64,000 nt of DNA from Bacteroidales bacterium UBA2287 (GCA_002345675.1 DDWL01000002.1:25857-89856), one strand, 5' to 3'. Shown: positions 43,307-52,949, counted from the stretch's first letter. The notes: generated by a model not told the origin, from the sequence alone. Numbers and translations are program-made.

Positions 43307-44014
43307 CTACGGAGTCGAAATTGACACAGGCAATATTTTTCCGTTAAAATACTTATTCCCATTTATTGCAAAGTCGACAATAAACTTTGCCATTTCCTCC
43401 GCGCTAAGTGGTGCTTTGTAGCCTGGAAAGGCTTCGGAAAGCATTTCGGTATTTACTGCACCAAGAGCTAGGCAGTTAAACGATACGCCTGAACCCTTAG
43501 TCTCTTCGGCACAGCACTCGGTTAGGCAGGCTAGTGCCGCTTTTGAAGCGGAGTAAACCGATAACCCCAGAAATTTCGAACTTCCTTGGAAACCGCCCAT
43601 GCTCCCAATGTTTAAAACGTGAGAATTTTTCGACATAAAAGGCAAGGTCGCTTTTATTAGCTTAAATGCTGAAGTAAAGTTTACGTTCATCATTTGTTCG
43701 GCATCGGCATCGGAAAGTTCGAGTAGGGGTTTATTTACTAAATACCCGGCATTATTAATTAAAATATCGACACTTGAAATGTGCTGCTTTATGCGTGGAG
43801 TAAGGTGTTCGCTAAACGAAACCTTCGATGCTAAGTCGAATTCGATTGGGTATAAGTGAGCCTCAGAGTTTGCTTTATTACATGCATCGTTAAGTGCCTT
43901 TAAACCTTGCTGATTCCTCGAAATAGCAACAATTTCGTGGTTGCCAGTAGAGGCAAACTGCTTGGCAATTTCAAAGCCAATGCCTCTCGAAGCGCCGGTA
44001 ATAACTATATTCAT
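43307..44014 (-). CDS. SDR-family oxidoreductase
   Basis: A 235-residue short-chain dehydrogenase with the NAD(P)-binding motif G-A-S-R-G-I-G near residue 7, N-N-A-G-Y near residue 86 and the active-site Y-S-A-S-K near residue 148 after the S-M-G-G serine. Substrate unknown. A TAnnTTTG box on the minus strand lies at 44046-44053. Confidence 0.92.
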   Translation of the reverse strand: MNIVITGASRGIGFEIAKQFASTGNHEIVAISRNQQGLKALNDACNKANSEAHLYPIEFDLASKVSFSEHLTPRIKQHISSVDILINNAGYLVNKPLLELSDADAEQMMNVNFTSAFKLIKATLPFMSKNSHVLNIGSMGGFQGSSKFLGLSVYSASKAALACLTECCAEETKGSGVSFNCLALGAVNTEMLSEAFPGYKAPLSAEEMAKFIVDFAINGNKYFNGKILPVSISTP

Positions 44015-44045
44015 AGTTAGGTAAGTTAAATCGGGTTTTATAAAA

Positions 44046-44053
44046 CAAAAGTA
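44046..44053 (-). promoter_or_regulatory. -7 box for the SDR gene
   Basis: The minus strand reads TACTTTTG, matching TAnnTTTG, 31 bases upstream of the start. Confidence 0.5.
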
Positions 44054-44097
44054 GAATTTTTTACGTTCTTTTGGGCGTAATAATATGTAATAGTACT

Positions 44098-44724
44098 ATG
44101 AACTCATTTGCATCAATTATGAGAGGAAAGGTTTGGCTACTAATTCTATTCTCACTCGTTCTGGCTTTTCAGCCAGCAAGTTCTCAGGTAAAAAGCAAAG
44201 AAGCACAGGAACCAAAGCGCTTTTCCGACAAACTCTTTTACGGCGGCACGTTAGGCTTAATGGTAGGCGACATTACCCGAATTGACGTTTTGCCAATTGC
44301 TGGTATTTGGGTAATTCCTCAATGGTCGGTTGGTGTTGGTGGTCGTTATGGATACTATAGCCAGCGAGGAAGGTTACTGGCGGGCGGCTCGCAGGTTTAC
44401 CGAAGCCATATTTGGGGTGCTTCGGGTTTTACACAAATTCTTCCAATTGTAAATTTAAGCGAAGTTACTCCCATTAAGGTTAACGGCGGAATTATTTTTC
44501 ATGGTGAGTACGAAACGCTATATATCGATCAGAAAATGATAGATCCATTTATTACAACCGAAAAGGGTAAGAATTGGATTCATTTATACTTAGCCGGAGT
44601 TGGCTATCGGCAAATAGTTGGGCGACGAGCCGCGGTAAACATACTTTTTCTGTGGGATTTTTCGAAAAGTAACTACTCACCATATACAACTACACCCATT
44701 TTGCGGGTAAATGTTACGTTTTAG
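44098..44724 (+). CDS. Hypothetical outer-membrane beta-barrel-like protein
   Basis: A 208-residue protein from ATG 44098; the start at ATG 44119 would shorten it by seven residues and is equally possible. A signal peptide (W-L-L-I-L-F-S-L-V-L-A-F ... S-S-Q) precedes alternating polar/apolar strands (G-G-T-L-G-L-M-V-G-D, S-V-G-V-G-G-R-Y-G-Y, L-Y-L-A-G-V-G-Y) and an aromatic C-terminal F. This pattern suggests a small outer-membrane beta barrel. I do not recognise a family. Confidence 0.6.
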   Translation: MNSFASIMRGKVWLLILFSLVLAFQPASSQVKSKEAQEPKRFSDKLFYGGTLGLMVGDITRIDVLPIAGIWVIPQWSVGVGGRYGYYSQRGRLLAGGSQVYRSHIWGASGFTQILPIVNLSEVTPIKVNGGIIFHGEYETLYIDQKMIDPFITTEKGKNWIHLYLAGVGYRQIVGRRAAVNILFLWDFSKSNYSPYTTTPILRVNVTF

Positions 44725-44725
44725 T

Positions 44726-44757
44726 ACAAAAAAAAGAGGCTTTGGTTTCCCAAAGCC
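44726..44757 (-). terminator. Terminator of the cold-shock gene
   Basis: Stem GGCTTTGG (44738-44745) / CCAAAGCC (44750-44757) with a T run on the minus strand. The cold-shock gene ends 30 bases upstream. Confidence 0.8.
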
Positions 44758-44786
44758 CTTTTAGAACGTATATAGAATAAATCTTG

Positions 44787-44987
44787 TTATTCTATAATAT
44801 TCACATTAATGGCCTGAGGACCACGTTTGCCATCGGTGATTTCGAATTCAACGCTCTGACCTTCGTCTAAACGTTTAAAACCATCACGTGCAATACCAGT
44901 GTAATGAACAAACACATCATTGCCTTCTTCGGTTTGAATAAAGCCAAAACCTTTGGCAGCGTCAAACCATTTTACTTTTCCTTTCAT
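44787..44987 (-). CDS. Cold-shock domain protein
   Basis: A 66-residue OB-fold RNA chaperone with both RNA-binding motifs: K-G-F-G-F-I (RNP1) and V-F-V-H-Y (RNP2), starting M-K-G-K-V-K-W-F. It probably melts RNA structure at low temperature or in stress. The 224-base gap upstream is AT-rich without a clear TAnnTTTG box; a close match (CATCTTTG on the minus strand) lies near 45031-45038. Confidence 0.96.
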   Translation of the reverse strand: MKGKVKWFDAAKGFGFIQTEEGNDVFVHYTGIARDGFKRLDEGQSVEFEITDGKRGPQAINVNIIE

Positions 44988-45211
44988 GTTGAAAAATTGG
45001 TAAAGATTGATAAATAATTAATTAAACGTCACAAAGATGCGCAATAGATTTGACATGGCAATTCTTTTTCGTATTTTTTTTAAAATATTTACACTAACGT
45101 CTTAATTAGTAGGTTAATTTATGTCAAACATAAGTTTCAATTTTTTTTTTCGACAATAAACCCGTTTCTTTGGCAAATTATTTCAAATATTAATGTTTAA
45201 AGAATAGTTAA

Positions 45212-45748
45212 ATGAAAGTTTCAAAAGACAAAGTAGTTTCTTTAAGCTACGAGCTTAAAGTTAATGGAGAGGTAGTTGACAGCGCCAACTTACAAAACCC
45301 ACTTGAATTTCTTTACGGAAGGGGTATGCTTTTACCTCGTTTCGAGCAAAATCTTGACAATTTAAGTATGGGCGACTCGTTTGAGTTTTCAATTCCTTCT
45401 GTTGAAGGTTACGGTGATGTTGAGGCCGATGCTGTTGTTGAACTTCCAAGGTCGATTTTCGAAGTAGAAGGTGAAGTTGATGAGGAACTACTAGTTGTAG
45501 GAAAACGCCTCCCTATGCTCGATAACGAAGGCCATTCGCTTTATGGTATGGTAATGGAAGTTCACCCAAATCATGTGGTTATGGATTTTAACCACCCCCT
45601 TGCTGGTCAAGATTTGCATTTTACTGGTAAAGTTGAAAGCGTTCGCGAAGCTAAACCAGAGGAATTATCGCATGGTCATGTTCATGGCAATCATCATCAC
45701 CACGACGAGGAAGAGAGTCACGGTGGATGCGGTTGTGGATGTAATTAA
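45212..45748 (+). CDS. SlyD-like FKBP peptidyl-prolyl isomerase with His/Cys-rich tail
   Basis: A 178-residue cytosolic FKBP of the SlyD type: FKBP core with L-S-Y-E-L-K-V, P-L-E-F-L-Y-G-R-G and L-P-R-F-E, an inserted IF (chaperone) domain (about 75-130), then the C-terminal metal tail with H-G-N-H-H-H-H, and G-C-G-C-G-C. The tail should bind Ni or Zn, as in SlyD, which feeds nickel to hydrogenase maturation in other bacteria. No hydrogenase genes are in the window. Confidence 0.92.
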   Translation: MKVSKDKVVSLSYELKVNGEVVDSANLQNPLEFLYGRGMLLPRFEQNLDNLSMGDSFEFSIPSVEGYGDVEADAVVELPRSIFEVEGEVDEELLVVGKRLPMLDNEGHSLYGMVMEVHPNHVVMDFNHPLAGQDLHFTGKVESVREAKPEELSHGHVHGNHHHHDEEESHGGCGCGCN

Positions 45749-45764
45749 TTTTTTTGTTAGTTTT

Positions 45765-45797
45765 AAAGCCAAAAGGAAAACCTTTTGGCTTTTTTAA
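45765..45797 (+). terminator. Terminator of the SlyD-like gene
   Basis: A 12-bp perfect stem (45765-45776 / 45781-45792) with a 4-base loop and a T run. Confidence 0.9.
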
Positions 45798-45815
45798 TTC
45801 CTAAAATTGTATAAA

Positions 45816-47108
45816 ATGGCAAAAAAATTTCCCCTATACATTCGAATTTTACTTGGCATGCTTGCTGGGGCTGTAGTTGGTGTAATTGCAGTGGCAACAA
45901 ACACAAACTGGTTTATTACCGATTGGGTTAAGCCTTTTGGGGTAATTTTTTTAAATCTGCTTAAACTTGTGGCTATGCCACTTATTTTTGCCTCACTTGT
46001 TACTGGAATTTCAGGCCTTTCGGACATTACAAAGCTATCGAGAATAGGAATTAAAACCATTTCGCTATACCTCATTACTACGGTTCTTGCCATTACAATC
46101 GGACTTATTTTAGTAAACACTATAAAACCAGGTAATTCGTTTCCCGAGGAGAAGAGAACAGAACTTCTTGCAAAGTACTCCACCGATGTTGAAGGCCAAA
46201 AACTTACAGTTGAAAATTTAAAAGGAAGTGGTCCTCTTCAGTTTTTAGTCGATATAGTTCCCGAAAATGTTGTGGGGGCGGCATCGAACAACCGAAATAT
46301 GCTTCAGGTTATATTTTTTGCTATCCTGTTTGGGCTCGCAATAGTTTTAATTAATAATTCGAAGGTAGCAGTTGTTCGCAGTTTTGTTGAAGGGCTAAAC
46401 GACATTATCTTAAAAGTAATAGATTTAATAATGCTTTTTGCACCAATTGGGGTTTTTGCACTTATTGCAGCATTGGTTACCGATTTTTCGGGAAATAATA
46501 TTTACGACTCTCTATATTTGTTTGGAACTCTTGGCCTATACGCAATAGTTGTTGTGCTTGGTTTACTGCTAGTTGCTTTTGTTATTTATCCAGTTTTTCT
46601 AAAATTATTTGCTGGTATTAAGTTCGGAAAGTTTTATAAAACAATGTTTCCTGCTCAACTTGTAGCCTTTTCAACTAGTTCGAGCGCTGCAACTTTGCCA
46701 GTAACTATGGAGCAGGTCGAAAAGGGATTAGGGGTTAAAAACGAAGTGGCAAGTTTTGTTTTGCCCATTGGGGTTACAGTTAATATGGATGGTACTAGTT
46801 TATACCAAGCAGTGGCAGCAGTTTTTATTGCGCAGGTTTTTGGAATCGATTTAACCTTTACCCAGCAGCTTACAATAATTCTTACTGCAACTTTGGCTTC
46901 CATTGGTTCGGCGGGTGTTCCGGGAGCCGGTATGGTAATGTTAATTATTGTTTTAAATTCGGTGGGATTACCTGTTGAAGGGCTTGCACTTATTTTAGCT
47001 ATCGACAGGCCATTGGACATGCTTCGAACGGTACTTAATGTTACTGGCGATGCTATGGTTGCCACAATAGTGGCAAAATCGGAAAACGCTTTAGGTACAA
47101 AAAAATAG
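45816..47108 (+). CDS. Dicarboxylate/amino acid:cation symporter (DAACS)
   Basis: A 430-residue transporter of the glutamate/aspartate symporter family, about eight membrane helices and two hairpins. It carries the S-S-S-A-A-T-L-P hairpin motif, N-M-D-G-T-S-L-Y-Q in helix 7 and the G-V-P-G-A-G hairpin 2. It likely imports C4-dicarboxylates or acidic amino acids with Na+ or H+. I start it at ATG 45816; the frame is open to a TTG at 45807 without better support. Confidence 0.93.
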   Translation: MAKKFPLYIRILLGMLAGAVVGVIAVATNTNWFITDWVKPFGVIFLNLLKLVAMPLIFASLVTGISGLSDITKLSRIGIKTISLYLITTVLAITIGLILVNTIKPGNSFPEEKRTELLAKYSTDVEGQKLTVENLKGSGPLQFLVDIVPENVVGAASNNRNMLQVIFFAILFGLAIVLINNSKVAVVRSFVEGLNDIILKVIDLIMLFAPIGVFALIAALVTDFSGNNIYDSLYLFGTLGLYAIVVVLGLLLVAFVIYPVFLKLFAGIKFGKFYKTMFPAQLVAFSTSSSAATLPVTMEQVEKGLGVKNEVASFVLPIGVTVNMDGTSLYQAVAAVFIAQVFGIDLTFTQQLTIILTATLASIGSAGVPGAGMVMLIIVLNSVGLPVEGLALILAIDRPLDMLRTVLNVTGDAMVATIVAKSENALGTKK

Positions 47109-47118
47109 TGAGGGTTAA

Positions 47119-47161
47119 AACAACGAAGCCCGTTTGATTTAATCAAACGGGCTTCGTTGTT
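47119..47161. terminator. Very long bidirectional terminator
   Basis: A near-perfect inverted repeat of 19-21 bp around 47140 (47119-47139 / 47141-47161), the strongest hairpin of the window, after the symporter gene. A-rich and T-rich ends allow both directions. Confidence 0.9.
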
Positions 47162-47222
47162 TATTCTAAATTATTAAAACAGATATCCTTAGTATGGGTA
47201 TCCGTTTTTTATAAATATTAAC

Positions 47223-47753
47223 CTACTTAAACACGCTAAAGTGTACGCTGCCGTAATTTCGAACTTCGCTAAAGCGGGGTAACTTCGAAAGATTGGTTTG
47301 CTTCGAGTGTTCAACAATTAGCCATCCATTTTCGTTAAGCAGGTTTCGTCCGAAAACTGTTTCGGGAATCGCTTCAACTCCTTTCATTTCGTAGGGTGGA
47401 TCGGCAAAAATAATATCGTACTTACTGGGAGTCGATTCAATAAACTTAAAAGCATTTAGCCTAACGGTGGTAATTTGCTTTAACCCAAGTTCGGTAATAA
47501 CTTTCTTAATAAAGGAGTAGTGATTGGCATTTAGCTCAACAAGCTGAATGTTTTTACACCCTCGCGAGGCAAACTCGAAGCTTATGCTTCCGGTTCCCGA
47601 AAAAAGGTCGAGAACGGCAATCTCTTCGAAATCGAAATGGTTATTAATAATATTAAATAGGCTCTCCTTGGCAAAGTCGGTTGTAGGACGCGCCGTAAAA
47701 TTCTTTGGAGGAGAAAAGTGCCGCCCCCTAAAGTCGCCGCTAACTATTCGCAT
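47223..47753 (-). CDS. rsmD: 16S rRNA (guanine966-N2)-methyltransferase RsmD
   Basis: A 176-residue methyltransferase that modifies G966 of 16S rRNA. It starts M-R-I-V-S-G-D-F-R-G-R, with SAM motif L-D-L-F-S-G-T-G near residue 45 and the catalytic D-P-P-Y near residue 116. Normal length. Its start overlaps by 10 bases the 3' end of the DUF3822 gene on the same strand, so the two form an operon. Confidence 0.94.
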   Translation of the reverse strand: MRIVSGDFRGRHFSPPKNFTARPTTDFAKESLFNIINNHFDFEEIAVLDLFSGTGSISFEFASRGCKNIQLVELNANHYSFIKKVITELGLKQITTVRLNAFKFIESTPSKYDIIFADPPYEMKGVEAIPETVFGRNLLNENGWLIVEHSKQTNLSKLPRFSEVRNYGSVHFSVFK

Positions 47754-48589
47754 AGCGATAAATTATAAAGCGTCGAAAACTGATTTTTATATCGTAGCAA
47801 CTGGTATGTGTAGTGGTTTAGTTCGCTTGGCAGCGAAAGCGACGACGACATAAAGTATTTGCCAAGTAGCATCGATAGCTGCTCCGTTTCATCATCTTGA
47901 CCCATTACGAAAACCAATGTTTCGGCAGGGGTTAGGTTTAATTTCTGACAAATATTAATTGTGTGGTACGCTGTATCGTTTTGGTTTTGAGCAAAAATAC
48001 TACCACAGTGATTAAGATTTCCCGAGGTAAAGAATGCAAGGTAGGGAAAGGGTTTTATGTTGGAAACGAGAACCGTTGAAATACTTCCCTTTGCCAAAAC
48101 AGCTCCTAATATTAGCAAGGGTTCGCCTGTTCCTATAAACGTAGTTTTAGGTTGAATTTTTAGCCATTCAGTTGCAAGAAGGGTAGGGATTGTGAAAATA
48201 GAAACTAAATCGCTTGTTGTATTGCTGTACCTAACCTCGTCCATTTCGGGAATTGCACAAACCAATTCTAAAATACTTTTAGCATGCTCGGGAGTAAAGA
48301 ACTCCTTGGGAGCAACTGTGAAAACTGGATTTTGAAAGTTGAAAAGTACTTTTTTAAACTGCCTTGTAAGCAGCTCGTGCCCCGAAACCATTTGCTTAAC
48401 TAATTGCAGCCAGTCGGCATTTAAATTGAGCCCTATTTCAAAGGGCTGGCTGTAAAGGGCAATAAATGAGTTACGAACCGAATCCTTAACTGTAAAAGAA
48501 AATCCATTCAGCGTAAGCTGAATGGATAATTCGTAAGTCTCGGTGCGATTAATATCGAATGATTCGTCGAAAAGATCAAGTTTAAGCAT
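47744..48589 (-). CDS. DUF3822 family protein
   Basis: A 281-residue protein of DUF3822, an actin-like-ATPase-fold family restricted to Bacteroidota. Visible parts are the N-terminal S-I-Q-L-T-L, F-F-T-S-G-N-L-N-H-C-G-S-I, and the C-terminal L-P-S-E-L-N-H-Y. It is regularly found upstream of rsmD or coaD. Function unknown. It overlaps rsmD and follows the next gene by 20 bases. Confidence 0.87.
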   Translation of the reverse strand: MLKLDLFDESFDINRTETYELSIQLTLNGFSFTVKDSVRNSFIALYSQPFEIGLNLNADWLQLVKQMVSGHELLTRQFKKVLFNFQNPVFTVAPKEFFTPEHAKSILELVCAIPEMDEVRYSNTTSDLVSIFTIPTLLATEWLKIQPKTTFIGTGEPLLILGAVLAKGSISTVLVSNIKPFPYLAFFTSGNLNHCGSIFAQNQNDTAYHTINICQKLNLTPAETLVFVMGQDDETEQLSMLLGKYFMSSSLSLPSELNHYTYQLLRYKNQFSTLYNLSLCE

Positions 48590-48609
48590 GGCTTACTTTT
48601 GCCCTTCGG

Positions 48610-49209
48610 CTATTCCCAGTTTCCTGCGTTATTGTTAGTTTCAGTTATAGATCCAACTTGAAGGCCGGGGTAACGCTCAAGTTTTTTACGTATGTCGTTC
48701 ATGTTAATAATTAGCTGTTTGTCTAAGCCATGAAGAATAACATTATTGTGTGCTTTGGCTTCGAACACTTTTACTTTAACCTTCGATCCCGTTTCAATTT
48801 CGCCTGCTGCAAGTTCAAACTGAGCTTTTCCTGCCATTGGTACGAAACGAATGGAGTCGATAGGGTAACCTTTAAGCAAACTGTCTCTTACGCTTAGTTT
48901 AATGGTTTCACGGTATACTAAACCTTTAGCAACTGCAACTGAGTCGTCGAGCGAACCAATTTGCTTTTCAACTTTAAAGGAGTCGAACTTCATAAAATGA
49001 ATTAGTGTATCGAAACTTCCTGTAAACTTTCCGTACTGCGAGCGGTAAGCAACCTGGGCTGTACGAATCGACTTTAAGCGCTCAATAGTAGCCGCAAATC
49101 GTTTGTCTTTGTCCCTTTCAAAGCGAATGGGGTGCATTATGCTTTCAACAACTAAATAGGTAAGTACAACTATAATTACTAGAAGTAGAATTTGAAGTAT
49201 CCTTTTCAT
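48610..49209 (-). CDS. Single-pass membrane protein, unknown family
   Basis: A 199-residue protein with one N-terminal membrane helix (L-Q-I-L-L-L-V-I-I-V-V-L-T-Y-L-V) and a soluble periplasmic part containing R-T-A-Q-V-A-Y-R-S-Q-Y-G-K-F-T, a pattern like the start of pseudopilin helices, followed by a beta-rich region. Probably in one operon with DUF3822 and rsmD. I do not recognise a named family and give no function. Confidence 0.75.
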   Translation of the reverse strand: MKRILQILLLVIIVVLTYLVVESIMHPIRFERDKDKRFAATIERLKSIRTAQVAYRSQYGKFTGSFDTLIHFMKFDSFKVEKQIGSLDDSVAVAKGLVYRETIKLSVRDSLLKGYPIDSIRFVPMAGKAQFELAAGEIETGSKVKVKVFEAKAHNNVILHGLDKQLIINMNDIRKKLERYPGLQVGSITETNNNAGNWE

Positions 49210-49291
49210 TTCTGTTATTTTAGATTAAGTTTGCCTGCAAATTTATAAATATTAAATTGAATCCAATACTTACCAATCATTTTTTAGCCCA

Positions 49292-50710
49292 TTGTACCTT
49301 AAAAAAAATCTATATAGCTCCATAATCAAAAACTTTGGCTTTAGCCTTAGCTCCGATCAGCAATTGGCCTCGCAGGCAATTGCCGAGTTTATAACTTCTT
49401 CCGAGGCGTACAGCTGCTTTCTACTAAAAGGCTATGCAGGTACTGGAAAAACCACGCTTGTTGCTGCATTGGTAAAGGCTCTAACCGAAAACGGCATTAA
49501 AGTGGTTTTACTCGCTCCAACAGGAAGGGCAGCAAAGGTTTTGTCGTCGTACTCGGGTTTTCCAGCATACACAATCCATAAGTGGATTTACAAGCAAAAA
49601 TCGCAAAGCGACGGTGTTGGTAGCTTTGTTCTCGACAGAAACTTAAGTAGAAACTGTATTTTTATTACCGATGAAGCATCGATGCTTAGCAATTCATCGG
49701 TCGACGAGTCGGTTTTTGGTACAGGGCAACTGCTAAGCGACTTGGTTTCGTATATTCAAAGTGGCGACAACTGTAAACTTATACTGGTTGGCGACGAAGC
49801 GCAGCTGCCACCAGTAAAACTAAGCGTTAGTCCGGCAATGAACCGCAAAGAACTTTCGTACTTGGGTTACGAAACTATTGAAATGACTTTGACCGAAGTT
49901 TTACGTCAGGAAAGCGAGTCGGGAATTCTTCATAATGCTACAATTCTTAGGGAAAGCCTTTCGGAAAGTATAAAAACGCCTCCAAAGTTTAACGACATTG
50001 GTTTCCCCGATTTTATTAGGGTTAGCGGTCAGGAGGTTATTGAAGCAATTGAAAATTGCTACGGAAAGGACGGGGTAGAGGAAACGGTAATAATAAACTA
50101 TTCGAATAAACGGGCAAACCTTTATAATCAGGGCATTCGAAATCGAATTCTTTGGCACGAGGACGAAATTACTTCGGGCGACTTGCTTATGGTTGCACGC
50201 AACAACTATTTCTGGAGCGAATCGATTGAAGGAATTCCCTTTATTGCCAATGGCGATACATTAAGAGTTAAAAAAATAAAGGGATACAAAGAACTTTATG
50301 GTTTTCGTTTTGCCGAAGCCGATGTAGAACTAATTGATTACCAGCAGCAGGAGTTTACAGCAATGCTGCTTTTAGACACGCTTTCGGTCGATGGTCCTTC
50401 GCTGCCAGTCGATAGGCAAAAAATGCTATTCGAAAAAGTTCTCGAGGACTACGAGCAAGTTAAAACTAAAGCAGCTCGCATTAAAAAACTAAAAACCGAT
50501 CCCTACTTCAATGCGCTTCAGGTAAAGTTTGCATACGCAATTACCTGCCATAAGGCACAAGGTGGGCAATGGAAGAATGTTTTTATTGACCAGGGGTTTG
50601 TTAACCCGCAAAATATTAATAGCGACTATTACCGTTGGCTGTACACAGCCATAACGCGTGCAACACAAAAGGTTTTTCTGGTAAATTTTCCCGACGATTT
50701 TTTTATTTAG
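49292..50710 (+). CDS. RecD-like ATP-dependent helicase
   Basis: A 472-residue SF1B helicase/AAA protein. Walker A is G-Y-A-G-T-G-K-T-T near residue 50, then L-A-P-T-G-R-A-A-K (motif Ia), I-T-D-E-A-S-M (motif II), V-G-D-E-A-Q-L-P-P (motif III), and the C-terminal UvrD_C_2 motif T-C-H-K-A-Q-G-G-Q ... Y-T-A-I-T-R-A. The first possible start in frame with a usual codon is TTG at 49292; there is no ATG before the helicase core, so the start is uncertain. Likely a 5'-3' helicase in recombination or repair. Confidence 0.88.
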   Translation: MYLKKNLYSSIIKNFGFSLSSDQQLASQAIAEFITSSEAYSCFLLKGYAGTGKTTLVAALVKALTENGIKVVLLAPTGRAAKVLSSYSGFPAYTIHKWIYKQKSQSDGVGSFVLDRNLSRNCIFITDEASMLSNSSVDESVFGTGQLLSDLVSYIQSGDNCKLILVGDEAQLPPVKLSVSPAMNRKELSYLGYETIEMTLTEVLRQESESGILHNATILRESLSESIKTPPKFNDIGFPDFIRVSGQEVIEAIENCYGKDGVEETVIINYSNKRANLYNQGIRNRILWHEDEITSGDLLMVARNNYFWSESIEGIPFIANGDTLRVKKIKGYKELYGFRFAEADVELIDYQQQEFTAMLLLDTLSVDGPSLPVDRQKMLFEKVLEDYEQVKTKAARIKKLKTDPYFNALQVKFAYAITCHKAQGGQWKNVFIDQGFVNPQNINSDYYRWLYTAITRATQKVFLVNFPDDFFI

Positions 50711-50797
50711 CTCATTTTATTGCGGAATCTTTAAAACAGTAAGCGTCGAAGAATAAAAAATACTAAATTTAGCCGTTAAACAATTATCCCCAAGGTT

Positions 50798-52837
50798 ATG
50801 AAGCTGAAAATACGACAGAAAATTCTTTTATACATTCTGAGTTTCTTTATTCTACTTTACGTTGGAACCATAGGCTACGTGTTGCTTTCGTCGCGAACCG
50901 CATTGTACAACGACGCTAAGGACAAGGCTCAGTTAGTAGTTCGAAATGCTGCTGGTGAAGTTGTAAACTTTTTCGAACGCGATCTTGCTGTAACTCGCAC
51001 TCTGTCGCAGGCACTAACCGTTTACAATACAATGCCTCAAAGCCAGTGGCAGGATCTGTTTGCTAAAATGTACAATCCAATATTATCGAACAATCCTCAT
51101 GTTTATTCCCTATGGGACAGTTGGGAGTATGCTGGGTATATTCCTGGGTACACTAAAAGTCATGGGCGTTTTGTAATTAGCATGCACAAGGAAGACGAAA
51201 AGATAATTACATCGATGCAAGAGCGTAGCTTAACTGAAGATCCTATTCGCTATGGTGCATTTAAGCGAAACGCAAAGGAGAATATTTGGGAACCCTACAT
51301 CGATCAGGTTTTAACTGGTAAAAAGGAAGCTTACCTAATGACTACAGTTGCCTCGCCAATTCTTATTAATGGCAAATATATGGGGCTCATTGGTATCGAC
51401 ATTGTTTTAAATGAACTGCAAAAAGTTGTTGAAAAAATTAAGCCCGTTGAAGGTAGCTATGCCTTTATGGTTTCCAATTTGGGGGTTATTGCCGGTCACC
51501 CCAATAGCGAGTTAATAAATAAAAACCTTGCCGACATTTACCCTGTTGACGTTGAGCAGGAAAAAATTATTTCTCGAATTCAAAATGCTGAAGAATTTTC
51601 GTACGTTCGAGTTGACGAATTTGGCGAAAAACACTACATGTTTTTTGCTCCTATAACACCAGGTAAAATTTTTTCCCCTTGGTCGCTTGCCTTATCAATT
51701 CCCTATTCCGAAATGATGCGTGTTGCCAACCAAACCCTTTACATATCGCTTTTAGTTGGATTGCTTGGCCTTATACTTTTTATTATTGTTATTTCGTTTA
51801 TTTCCGAAAACTTAACTCGTCCCATAAGGCAAATCACAGCCTCGCTAAAGCGTTTAGCAAATGGAGAAATATCGTCAAAACTGATTCTTAATATAAACTC
51901 GGGCGATGAAATTGAGGAAATGGCCGATGCCCTTAACACTTCGCTAAAGGGGTTGAATCAAAAAACTTCGTTTGCCCTCGATATTGGCAACGGAATACTT
52001 AACTCAAAAATCGATTTACTTAGCGACAGTGATATTTTAGGCAAGTCGCTTGAGGATATGCGCAATAGCCTTAAAAAGGCTAAAGACGACGAAACAGTCC
52101 GTAAGTCCGAAGATGCCAAGCGAGCTTGGGCCAACGAAGGATTTACACTTTTTGCCGAAACGCTCCGTAAAAATACCGATAACCTTCAGGGGCTGTACGA
52201 CGAAGTTTGCATTAAGCTAGTTAACTACTTAAAGGCTAATCAGGCGGGCTTTTTCCTTTTTAGCGACGAAGATAAAAACGATCCACATTTTACTCTTGTT
52301 TCGGCCTACGCATGGGAACGAAGAAAATTCGTTCAAAAGAGAGTTGGAGTTGGCGAGGGTCTTGTAGGCGCTTGTGCCATGGAGGCCGAAACCATTCTTC
52401 TTACCGAAGTACCCGCCAATTACATAACAATAACATCGGGGCTCGGAAAGGCAACGCCCAACTGTTTAATTCTAATTCCAATAAAGCATGAGAATGTAGT
52501 TCTTGGAGTTATTGAAATGGCCTCGTTTAGCGTATTTACTCCTAACGAAGTGGAATTCCTTGAGCGTGTTGGCGAAATTATTGCATCGGCAGTCTCGTCG
52601 GTTCGAATTAACACTAAAACCCGTTTTCTACTTGAGCAATCGCAGCAACAGGCCGAAGAAATGCTTGCCCAAGAGGAGGAGATGAGGCAAAACATGGAGG
52701 AACTTCAGGCAACTCAGGAAGAAATGAGCCGCAAGGCCGACGAACAAAGGCATCGTGAGGACGAACTCCGACGCGAGTACGAAACCGAAATAGCACGTCT
52801 CCACTCAATTCTAAACCAAAATGGAGTAGAGTTTTAA
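50798..52837 (+). CDS. dCache-HAMP-GAF sensor protein without output domain
   Basis: A 679-residue protein. Membrane helix (about 7-30), a periplasmic dCache domain (about 35-305) with Y-A-G-Y-I-P-G-Y and G-L-I-G-I-D-I-V motifs, second membrane helix (about 315-340), HAMP domain (about 340-395; R-P-I-R-Q-I-T), a GAF domain (about 455-605) and a long coiled coil rich in Q and E (about 610-670). The protein ends in the coiled coil: no histidine-kinase, GGDEF, chemotaxis or phosphatase domain is present. A partner protein may read the signal. Confidence 0.85.
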   Translation: MKLKIRQKILLYILSFFILLYVGTIGYVLLSSRTALYNDAKDKAQLVVRNAAGEVVNFFERDLAVTRTLSQALTVYNTMPQSQWQDLFAKMYNPILSNNPHVYSLWDSWEYAGYIPGYTKSHGRFVISMHKEDEKIITSMQERSLTEDPIRYGAFKRNAKENIWEPYIDQVLTGKKEAYLMTTVASPILINGKYMGLIGIDIVLNELQKVVEKIKPVEGSYAFMVSNLGVIAGHPNSELINKNLADIYPVDVEQEKIISRIQNAEEFSYVRVDEFGEKHYMFFAPITPGKIFSPWSLALSIPYSEMMRVANQTLYISLLVGLLGLILFIIVISFISENLTRPIRQITASLKRLANGEISSKLILNINSGDEIEEMADALNTSLKGLNQKTSFALDIGNGILNSKIDLLSDSDILGKSLEDMRNSLKKAKDDETVRKSEDAKRAWANEGFTLFAETLRKNTDNLQGLYDEVCIKLVNYLKANQAGFFLFSDEDKNDPHFTLVSAYAWERRKFVQKRVGVGEGLVGACAMEAETILLTEVPANYITITSGLGKATPNCLILIPIKHENVVLGVIEMASFSVFTPNEVEFLERVGEIIASAVSSVRINTKTRFLLEQSQQQAEEMLAQEEEMRQNMEELQATQEEMSRKADEQRHREDELRREYETEIARLHSILNQNGVEF

Positions 52838-52860
52838 AATAGCTACAACAAAATTCGAAT

Positions 52861-52900
52861 CAAACCCTGTTTTGCATTTATTTGCTCAACAGGGTTTGAA
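52861..52900 (+). terminator. 12-bp hairpin after the dCache-GAF gene
   Basis: Perfect stem TCAAACCCTGTT (52861-52872) / AACAGGGTTTGA (52889-52900), loop of 16 bases, followed by a weak T run. Probably the terminator. Confidence 0.65.
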
Positions 52901-52949
52901 CTTTTATTAGGGCTTAAGTGTTTACTTCTGTAAGAAAAATGTGATTAAA

